Shown in pieces: positions 55,870 through 64,000 of a stretch of DNA of 64,000 nt (position 1 is its first letter; every line of letters begins with the position of its first letter). Under the pieces are notes generated by a model. The model was not told the DNA's origin. It made no database searches and saw nothing but the letters and a program-made list of their open reading frames with translations. Made by a program: the position numbers and the translations under genes. The DNA lies in contig OZ022501.1 of NCBI GenBank assembly GCA_963989385.1, positions 87,776,979-87,840,978 of the forward strand, read 5' to 3'. The stretch is from Ctena decussata. Lineage: Eukaryota > Mollusca > Bivalvia > Lucinida > Lucinidae.

Positions 55870-56519
55870 TGGAAATAATACTTTGGTTTTATGATAATCA
55901 AAAATTTAACCTATCATATACATTTTCCCTCGAAACGAACTATTGGAAAATCGTAAATTTTCAATTCAATTTCCATTTCTTTATTAACAGAATTGGTAAT
56001 TTGTTGATTCCATGCAACTCGTCGCAACAATTGCGGTATACCGGTATATCCCAGCGAACTACCCGGTGAAACAAACGTGGCGTAAAGGAATTATCAACTA
56101 CAGGTAATTATTTACCTGTCACATGTCAATAATTTCATAACTGAATGAAGACACTGTTCATACGCTAAACGTATATACTCTGAAGTTTGTTGTTTCAATT
56201 CTCTTAACGACGGTATCCTCCAAAAAGGTCAGCGGAACGATACCATGACTGCACTTCCTGGCACCGAGTCCAGGAGGTGCGTACTGTTGCTTCGGAGTCC
56301 CAGTAGCTCAATGGTTAAGCGCTGGCTTCGGGGCTCGATTCTCGCTGGAGGCGGATATCATTGCAACCGTAAACGGGGTTCCGTTGCCCACAGCCTTTCA
56401 TAATCACATCTCAATCGTTCTAGTATGACTGATATACTGTTAAAAAAAAAGACGTAAAATTGCATGTCATCTAGCTTCCCGTGAGCCTCATGGGGAACAC
56501 AATTATGGGAATTGGACGT
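55870..56519. other. Upstream intron of the receptor gene (presumed)
   Basis: No signal-peptide exon was found. A tRNA-like or SINE-like piece (AGCTCAATGGTTAAGCGCTGGCTTCGGGGCTCGATTC) occurs at about 56307-56345, with box-B-like GGGCTCGATTC. Confidence 0.35.
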
Positions 56520-57470
56520 AAAAATTCTGAAGATGACTGAAGAGGCTAAGCAATATGATGTAAATTACATGGCGAATATTACCTAGAAAAAATGAAGAGG
56601 CTAAGCAGTAGCTTGTAAACAACATGGCAAATATTGCCTGGAAGGAAAAGACTAAAGATGCTAAGCAGTAGCTTGTAAGCTACGTGACAGATATTAACTA
56701 GAAGAAAAAGACTGGAGAGGCTAAGCAGTAGCATATAAACTTTATGGCAAAAATTATAAAGAAGAAAAGACTGAAGGGGCTAAACAATAGCTTGTAAACT
56801 ACATGGCAAATCTTACCTAGAAGAATTAGACTGGAGAGGACAAGCAAAAGCTTGTAAACTACATGGCCAATCTTACCCAGAAGAAAAAGACTGAAGAGGC
56901 TAAGCAGTAGCTTGTAAACTACACGATGAATCTTACTTAGAAGGAAAAGACTAAAAAGACTAAGCAGTAGCTTGTAAACTACATGGCAAATATATCCGAA
57001 AAGAAAAAGGCCGAAAGGCTTAGCAGTAGCTTGTAAACTACATTACAAATCTTACCTAGAAGAAAAAGACTGAAAAGGCTAAGCAGTGGCTTGTAAACAA
57101 CATTGCAAGTATTTTATAGAAGAAAAAGACTGAAGAGGCTCAACAATAGCTTGTAAACTACATGGCAACTCTTACCTAGCAGAAACTGACTGAAGTGGCT
57201 AAGCAAAAGCTTGTAAAGTACATGGCAAACCTTACCCAGAAGAAAAAGACCGAAGAGGTTACGCAGTAGCTTGTATATTACATGGCAAGTTTTACCTAGA
57301 AGAAAAAGACTAAAGTGGCTAAGCAATAGCTTGTAAGCTACATGACTACTCTTACCTAGAAGATAAAGACTGAGGAGCTAATGATTGGTTGTAAGCTGCA
57401 TTGCAAATGTTACCTGAAAGAAGAAAACCGAAGAGGCTAAGCAATAGCTTGTAATCTATACTGAGCAAAA
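56520..57470 (-). repeat. 60-bp minisatellite, block 1
   Basis: About 16 units, mostly exactly 60 bp. On the minus strand the consensus reads through TTCAGTCTTTTTCTTCTAG, then GTAAGATTTGCCATGTAG and TTTACAAGCTACTGCTTAGCC. A pyrimidine tract ending in AG is thus directly abutted to a GTAAGA donor-like sequence. Because 60 is divisible by 3, short hydrophobic frames run through it. Confidence 0.93.
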
Positions 57471-58149
57471 GTGAAAACGTTACTTTATAGAAGACAGTTT
57501 GTAACTAACACAATCATACCTTTTTTGCCTGGATATAAACATTTTAGTAACGTAAGGCATTCAGCAAGAGAATGTCTATAAAATTCTGAATCTCACACTC
57601 TTCATAACAGAGTTATCTTAAATCATTCAATGATAGCATATATTGTAAAGCACCAAATATGCGCATGCGCAGGCTCCGATTTCTTTGCTGCTCTAAAGCA
57701 ATACATCCAGAGTGAAAGAAACAGCAAACAATACCTCACAATTGTATCTTAGAAAAACTAGGAAATTGAAGCTTTATTTTTCCATTTTTTTAATTATGTC
57801 CATTTGCATTAAAAAGTACTGTTCGTTTCTTCTTTGATTTATCAATTTTCTAAGCAAAATTTTTCTAGTTTTTTTTTAGTGCAATAAATCATGCACTTTA
57901 CCTATTGTTAATTTCAAGCAAAATTATAACACTATGTGAGGAAACCACAGATTAATTTCTTATGCGAATTGCCATTGTGCACGGTTTCTTATTGTGTTTT
58001 CGAAGAAATAACTATATTTAAACACTAAATTTCAAAGACAGGAAAACACATATTGATGTGTGCTTTCCTTTGCGATATGTTTGGTATACTGGTTGTTTAC
58101 CTAAGGCAAATTAAGGACAATTGTATCATGAACTCTTTTTTAAATCAAG
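57471..58149. other. Spacer between minisatellite blocks
   Basis: AT-rich sequence with no gene or repeat recognised; probably an insertion into a once continuous array. Confidence 0.4.
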
Positions 58150-59040
58150 TTTAACATGTAAAGTACATGTCAAATCTTGACTAGAAAGAAAAAACTGAAA
58201 AGGCTAAGCAGTAACTTGTTACAGCAACTACTTGGCAAAAGAAAAAGGCTGAAAAGGCTAAGCGGAAGCTTGTAAACTACACGGCAAATCTTAGCTGGAA
58301 GATAAAGACTGAAAGGCTAAGCAGTAACTTGTAAACTACATGGCAAATAGTACCTAAAAGAAAAAGGCTGAAGAGGCTAAGCAGTAGCTTGTAAGCTACA
58401 TTGCAAATGTTATCTAGAAGGAAAAGACTGAAGAGGCTAAGCCATAGCTTGTTAACTACATGGCAAATCTTACATCTTACATGAAAGAAAAAGACTGAAG
58501 ATGCTACGCAGTAGCTTGTAATCTACATGGCAAATCTTACCTAGAAGAAAAAGACTGAAAATGCTAAGCAGTAGCTTGTAAACTACATGACAAATATTAC
58601 CTAAAAGAAAGAGACTGAAGAGGATTGGTTGTAAGCTACAGTGCAGTTGTTATCTAGAAGGAAAAGACTGAAGAGGCTAAGCAATAGCTTGTAAATTACA
58701 TCGCTGATCTTACCTAGAAGAAAAAGACTGTACAGGCTAAGCAGTAGCCTGTACACTACATGGTAAATATTACATAGAAAAAAAAGACTGAAGAGGCTAA
58801 GAAATAGCCTGTAAACTACATGGCGAATCGTACTTAGAACGAAAAGACTGAAGAGACTAAGCATTAGCTTGTAAACTACATGGCAAATATTAAATAGAGG
58901 AAAAAGACTGAAGAGGCTAAGCTTGTAAATTACATGGCAAATATTACCCAGAAGAAAAAGACCGAAGAGGCGAAGACATGGCTTGTAAATTGCAAGGCAA
59001 TTCTTACCTATAAGGAAAAGACTGAAGAGGCCAAGCAGTA
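58150..59040 (-). repeat. 60-bp minisatellite, block 2
   Basis: About 15 units of the same 60-bp repeat, more diverged and with small indels. A 188-codon minus-strand frame (58601-59167) through it encodes a hydrophobic 20-residue repeat; this is taken as a by-product of the period. Confidence 0.92.
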
Positions 59041-59214
59041 TTGTCAGCTTTAGATGACGTCGGGAGGTGCCGGGGCAATGGTCAGGCAGCCTTTGAACTT
59101 CTAACATTCTGAAAACATAACAACATATATATGGGCCGCGTCCAGCTGTAAATACCCTATTAGCCATACGTCACACTGGTCTGGCACTCAACACAGGAAA
59201 ACGAAGACAACGTA

Positions 59215-59316
59215 CAGGAAACTTGCTTTTTCCTGTCATCAATATAGTGCAGTCTCACGGACCTGAGTCTTCAGTGGGTACATATATGCCGCGTTGTTGG
59301 TTTTGTCGTGTCACCG
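59215..59316. repeat. GAGCC-type MITE remnant
   Basis: Only the right arm is left (CTGAGTCTTCAGTGGG...GTTGTTGGTTTTGTCGTGTC...GCTC). Confidence 0.55.
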
Positions 59317-59462
59317 CTCAAATGTAGTTTCTGCTTTGTTGTGACCGCATTCGATCATACACAACTTTAATCACTGATGCACTCACAAATGCTAAATGTG
59401 AATAGCATGGGATACAAATGGAATACAAAGATCAAGATTTTCATCGCAGCTGTTTAAAGTAT

Positions 59463-60656
59463 CCAGGGTTCATACACGTCAGGGAAATGTCAGGGAAATT
59501 TAATTTTTTTCAAGGTCAGGGAATTGTCATGGAATTTTGTGTTGTATCAGGGAAAAACAAATTTTTGCTAAAATGTCAGGGAAATGTCAGGGAATTTTAC
59601 AATTCCAGTCATGGTGGATAAAGAATAAATGAAAATGAATAGGGCAGTTTTCTTAACTTTTTGGACAAAAACACTGAATTATTTGATAGCTTAATTCTAA
59701 ATTCCTTCTGAGATAGAAAACTGAAGGGTTTGGCACCCCTTGTCTCCTCAGCTGTGTTTTATTTCGTGTACCTGGATGACTTTTTTAAGTGATCCAAAAA
59801 TACCACAACTACTTCAGAATGCTTTGATTATGAATGTCACAGTTTGTGGATTTACATGGCTTGTTTGCTGTACCTGGACCAGGTTTAAGAAAACTGTCAT
59901 ACTGAATGCCACTAATCATTGTCGTTGTTTTGTCCACATTTAATGTTGTGTAGGTACATGTATACATACAATTTCCTGTAAGTCTGACAGTTTGACAATC
60001 AACTGTAAGAACTAACACCATCATTCGATTTCATTTTCTCAAATTCCATGTTGTACATTGATTACTTTTCATTGTAACAACTACAAGAGAACTTAGCAGA
60101 GCAGTGGTCAGTAATATATTTCAAAACTTTGGAAGTTTATAATATATTCTAGACATTAGATGTACACAGGATTATAGTCAAATTTTATCAAAAAACTTTG
60201 CCAGTCTGCTGTAGCTTTTGCAGTGAGATATTCCACATCCAGCTCTAAAAAAAAGATAAAAATTGCTCTGCTTTCCTGTCTATACTGATTACAATATGGG
60301 TGGCTTGGGTTGGCTGTAGGGGGGTTTGGAGGCCAACATCAATCTATATGTTCTGCTTTTCTGTGCAGGTTGCACCTCTTGTGGGGAAGAGGGAGCTGGT
60401 TGCTGTGTTGTTCGTAATTTGTTTATTCCTGTCTTGTTTTCTTCATCTTTACTTACTCTTCCTCTTGGTGCCATTGGTTAAGGTTGGATGTAAACTTTGA
60501 TAATGGCTTTTCCTGTGCATCTATTTTTATAATTTCCTAATAACAGCATGTTTCTCTGATGGGTATGGTTATGTCAGGGAAATTTGGATTGGCGTCAGGG
60601 ATATGTCAGTGAAATGTCAGTGAATTTTGTTTTGTCCAGTCTGTATGAACCCTGGT
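59463..60656. mobile_element. hAT-like element with GTCAGGGAA-rich ends
   Basis: About 1.19 kb. Inverted ends CCAGGGTTCATAC...GTATGAACCCTGG, with GTCAGGGAAAT repeats at 59485-59600 and 60575-60625 in the same orientation. GTATC abuts both sides (a 5-bp direct repeat), not the usual 8 bp. No transposase recognised; small frames inside are not supported. Confidence 0.65.
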
Positions 60657-62295
60657 ATCATTGAAATACAAAATGACCTTCAAAGCTTCAGAATTTTACT
60701 TTATACTCAGCAGTGAATTCAATGCATATCTAGAACGAAAAAAAAGAAAAAAAAGTGATATTGTCTACAGTGAAAAAATATCGTCTCAATTTATATAGTG
60801 ACTGATACGATTTATATTCTTTCACTGTAGCGAACCGCGGCTGTTTTTGACATCTTTGGGCTGAATTTCTTTCCGAAAAGGACTGAAATTTAGCGTTCTT
60901 GTCTGACATTATGCTTCGGACGTTAGCACGTACAATCATGCAAATGACGTCACTTTTTGAGCTGGAGTGTCGCTAATTTGCACGCGATGTGACTCCTACA
61001 GATGCTGCAAGCGGCTTTCTTAAATTTTATTCATTCATTAAAATGATATCATTAACAATTTTCTAGGTGTAAACTGTGTTTACTCCCAACACCCAATATT
61101 ATACCCACTAAACGCGCTGAGATAAGCAAAATTAACGAGAAATGACTGGGTAAAAAAGTTATTTATGAAGCGGTCGATTTTGAAAACAAAAAGAAAATTT
61201 ACTTTTTTTGGTAAATACCAAAAATATTTCATCTCATGTGTTGAAAATGTCAGCAATTTCACTAGTGCTACGCATCCGTGAAATTCCTAATATTTTCAAC
61301 ATTCAATGAAATATGTGACAGTGTCTGGCATTTTGAGCCTTATGGAGCGGAATTCGGAAATTTTGTTTTTAGCATTTTCATATTTGTTAGTGCTTCTAGA
61401 AGAGATTTCGAGGAGCACAAAGCAATAGCGCTAATGTTTACTGCAAAAGCAAACGAAATTCACACCACCCCTTTTTTGTTTTTGTTTCACTGATTGGATA
61501 CATAGTAGCTGGATAAACGTTTATAATTCTGGTTTGTGACATCCCTTTTCAAAGACCTGTAATGCAAACATTCTCAAAAGAGCGTAGATGTAGAAAATTA
61601 AAGATGCCGATAGAAATGTTTAATCACTCTTTTCAGGTGACGCTTTGAAATTTATTAATCAGTGCGCGGCAATCCAATTAACTTTACGTGCGAATTTCAT
61701 GACGTCACTTTCATTTCACGTTTCGTGACGTCAACGTCGCACCTCCACAAGGCTCAAAATCCCAGGCACTGTCACATATATTTGGTATTCACCTAAAAAA
61801 AAGTAAATCTCCTCTTTTTATGCTGATGACGTTAAACTAACGTTTAAAGTTTGTAAATATTTCTGTTTAAGAAATAGATCAGCTTTAGCAGTGAATTGTT
61901 GAGTAATAATAATTCACTGTTTGGAGGTCATTTATTAAGTAGATCATAACACGAGCGCGGGGCGCGAGTAATATATTTACTTACAAGTTACAACTGATCA
62001 ACAGACGGTGAATTATTATTCAAGGATTCAATGCTAGAGCTGAACTATTTCGATTCGAACACTCAATAACACAGACAAAATATTCTTTTCATTCAAATTC
62101 TCCCAACCTACCTGCCAGCGCGTTCATGCTCCCGCCCATGTTCTTAACTGTATCTAAGATAATTTCATGTTTTTATTGCGATTTTAGAAAGAAAAAGAGA
62201 CGTTACACCGTCTAACGTCTCAAAACGTCACAAAATTACGTGAGTAATTGCCAGTGACGTCAGCAATAAGACTCACTCGTCCGAAACAGTAGTAG
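60657..62295. other. Gene-free stretch
   Basis: AT-rich. Several TGACGTCA/GACGTCA sites (60945-60955, 61700-61735, 62255-62265) are present in non-repeat context. No exon was recognised. Confidence 0.4.
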
Positions 62296-62299
62296 TAAA

Positions 62300-62395
62300 G
62301 GGTGCCACTCTGGCCTCATCGTCCGGAGACTAAGTCCACAGCCTGGGGGAGTCTCCGGCCGGGATGAGGCCAGAGATGACACCACTTTAGTAAGC
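62300..62395. repeat. Foldback element
   Basis: TAGTAAAGGGTGCCACTCTGGCCTCATC and GATGAGGCCAGAGATGACACCACTTTA are inverted, with CCGGAGACT...AGTCTCCGG inside. Confidence 0.8.
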
Positions 62396-62474
62396 TTGAA
62401 AAGGCTAGTTTGAAATAACTTAGTCTTTTTCAGGGTAAAAGTCTATGTTAAATGGCATAGGAGATGGCTTAAGA

Positions 62475-62706
62475 GGCTATACAGTAATATGCGTCTGCTA
62501 TGAGTCTCTTGGCCCTGTATCTCAAGACCTCACTATACCAGAGGCATAACTCTATAGCGTCAGTTGATGGTGTGAGTTGCTGTGGCATACTCTTGTTCAT
62601 TCTGTTCAATTTCTGAGGCTTTACAGTAATATGCGTCTGCTATGAGTCTCTTTGTCCTGTATCTCAGGGCCTCACTATACCAGAGGCATAACTCTATAGC
62701 GTCAGT
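62475..62706. repeat. Direct repeat of a ~90-bp unit, spacing 142 bp
   Basis: ACAGTAATATGCGTCTGC at 62481 and 62623 begins two near-identical ~85-bp units ending GGCATAACTCTATAGCGTCAGT. Confidence 0.88.
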
Positions 62707-62915
62707 ACTTGTTCCTTGGGGATTATAAAATCTTGTATCTCAAGATTTTAATGTTCTGGACTGAAATTATTTCTTACTAGCCTTCTAAAGTTTACCTGAA
62801 AAAATAACAACGACTGTATTTTTTCAATAACAGAACTTTAATTACCCCGCTAACGAACTAACTGACGATTGACAAAGGATTAGGGTCGTCCCTCTGCCAT
62901 CGTTTACAAACATAT

Positions 62916-63506
62916 TTACAACATCGTATACATTGGATATTTCTTTGATAAACAATTGGTATATCTTAAGCATTTACAACTTTGAATCCTATGTTCAAAG
63001 AACTGGTCTGGTGGCGTTATTGTCTTTTTCACTGATAAGTATAGTCTTCCATAATTCAAACTGAACCACATTTCAATGTCTCTGTCATTTTGGTATGGAT
63101 CTTCTCCTGTTCCCATCAGGTTCTCGTGAATGGCCGTCTTCAGATCTAGTCCTCTGCTTAGCTGATGTAATATGTAGATACAATACATTCCACACACTTT
63201 ACTCCATGGACTCTGAAGCATCTCTGTATTTTCTATCCACGTCTTGGTATTTCTTTGTATGAATGGTAGAATGTAGTCTTCAAATAGTGGCTGCCCATAT
63301 GAATCGAAGTAAATCGCCTTGTCATCTTTGAAGTATAAGGCCACCCAATGTTCTCCTGGTTGGTCCGAGTCATCTGTATTAATGATGTATGCTTTCACAT
63401 CCAGTGGCTTCTTCTGTGGCAGGAGATCCTTCGAGACTACTTTGGCGTTCAAATGCATAAGTTGAGACGCCTTTGTCAGAAGGGCCGTCAGTTCTAGCGT
63501 ATTCAT
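62916..63506 (-). CDS. Adenain-like (C5) cysteine protease of a mobile element
   Basis: 196 residues. The catalytic set of adenain-type proteases is visible: His53 in GEHWVAL, Asp68 in YFDSYG, Gln98 in MLQSPW and Cys105 in VCGMYC, followed by a conserved NDRDIEMWF tail. This family cleaves virion or element proteins in adenoviruses and in Polinton/Maverick-type elements; here it is most likely an endogenous element gene. The start ATG at 63506 lies inside the upstream ORF, an overlap of 128 nt. Intact frame. Which element it belongs to cannot be decided inside this window. Confidence 0.75.
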   Translation of the reverse strand: MNTLELTALLTKASQLMHLNAKVVSKDLLPQKKPLDVKAYIINTDDSDQPGEHWVALYFKDDKAIYFDSYGQPLFEDYILPFIQRNTKTWIENTEMLQSPWSKVCGMYCIYILHQLSRGLDLKTAIHENLMGTGEDPYQNDRDIEMWFSLNYGRLYLSVKKTITPPDQFFEHRIQSCKCLRYTNCLSKKYPMYTML

Positions 63507-64000
63507 CTCTGTTGTAGGAGTCTAAGATTCTCAGTTCCCAGTATTTTTTCCAGTCTTCATTCATTGGAGAGCAGTATTGGTTTTTCTTCAGAAACATCCA
63601 GTTTTTATAGGCTTCCACGGCTTCTTCCGGCGTGAGATGACTCATGCCTCTTGCATCTCCAGTGTCTTTTAAGCCAAATTTTAGGCACAGTTCATGGTTC
63701 CAGTCTTTGATGACATCGTAGATGTTGAGACATTCTAATGCCGGTTCGTGATAGTGTAAGTCTCTTATCCAATCATCTCCGGCTCCTAGACAGAGCATGT
63801 GATTTTTCTGGCTGGGATGATCTATTCTGCAACCTTCACACTCGTGTTGAGCATATTCTCTGACAGCTATTCTCAGGTTCTTTAGCATCGCAAATATCAA
63901 AGCAGTCTTGTCCTTGCCAATAAATGTTTTTGGTGGTGGCACATCAAATTGTTCTAGCAGTTCTCCATTTTTATCACACACAGATCTGATCTTTGGGTGT
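63379..64000 (-). CDS. Unrecognised element ORF upstream of the protease, partial
   Basis: The frame is open from the window edge (no start inside) to 63379, at least 205 residues. It has a conserved-looking CEGCRIDHPSQKNHMLC segment (Cys/His pairs that could bind zinc) and a DDWIRDLHYHEPALE segment. It overlaps the protease ORF in another frame, with the last ~40 residues likely unconstrained. Same strand and compact layout indicate one element with the protease. Function unknown. Confidence 0.6.
   Translation of the reverse strand, partial: HPKIRSVCDKNGELLEQFDVPPPKTFIGKDKTALIFAMLKNLRIAVREYAQHECEGCRIDHPSQKNHMLCLGAGDDWIRDLHYHEPALECLNIYDVIKDWNHELCLKFGLKDTGDARGMSHLTPEEAVEAYKNWMFLKKNQYCSPMNEDWKKYWELRILDSYNRDEYARTDGPSDKGVSTYAFERQSSLEGSPATEEATGCESIHH

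Overview
This is a window of animal nuclear DNA, most likely from a bivalve mollusc and perhaps a clam of the Veneridae. That assignment is inferred from the style of the interspersed repeats and from the EGF-rich receptor; I could not run a search. The sequence is intron-rich, AT-rich and repeat-dense. Real genes are split into short exons with GT/AG borders, and most of the length is transposable elements nested in one another. There is one 23-base assembly gap at 8671-8693.

Left third (1-20.9 kb). Two possible first exons of an unidentified gene (560-765) are followed by a full-length Ty3/Gypsy-type LTR retrotransposon on the minus strand (1416-6642). It has apparently identical 193-bp LTRs, a 5-bp target duplication and a single frame break in the reverse transcriptase. 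A small exon starting at 6867 is split by a 1.39-kb hAT-like element with an 8-bp target duplication. At 9.1-14.3 kb the termini of one element enclose a LINE fragment that is itself split by a 3.5-kb insertion. Minisatellites and a further nested TIR element fill 14.7-20.4 kb.

Middle (20.9-34 kb). A plus-strand six-exon gene for an NADH-cytochrome b5 reductase-like flavoprotein (CYB5RL type) can be assembled from 21738 to 33223. Exon phases match throughout and the product is about 315 aa. Its fifth exon is split by a 240-bp MITE insertion that carries in-frame stops. The introns are full of MITEs, a tRNA-derived SINE and foldback elements.

Right half (34-59 kb). A minus-strand gene encodes a receptor-like protein. 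One 2.58-kb exon (53265-55847) encodes about 860 residues of cysteine-rich EGF-like repeats. It is followed by a transmembrane exon, a 50-nt juxtamembrane exon and an acidic cytoplasmic-tail exon with ITAM-like spacing of tyrosines. The three-exon membrane/tail cassette occurs twice, at 48276-50792 and 39551-42034. Both copies are open, in the same splice phases, and part of a segmental duplication of about 5 kb. A pogo/CENP-B-like DDE transposase with one premature stop lies between the copies. Upstream of the EGF exon, two blocks of a 60-bp minisatellite carry, on the receptor's coding strand, many juxtaposed 3'/5' splice-site sequences.

Right edge (59-64 kb). This region holds a hAT-like element, a duplicated 90-bp unit, an adenain-like (C5) cysteine protease ORF and an overlapping upstream ORF that runs off the window. 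These last two probably belong to a Polinton/Maverick-type or related element.
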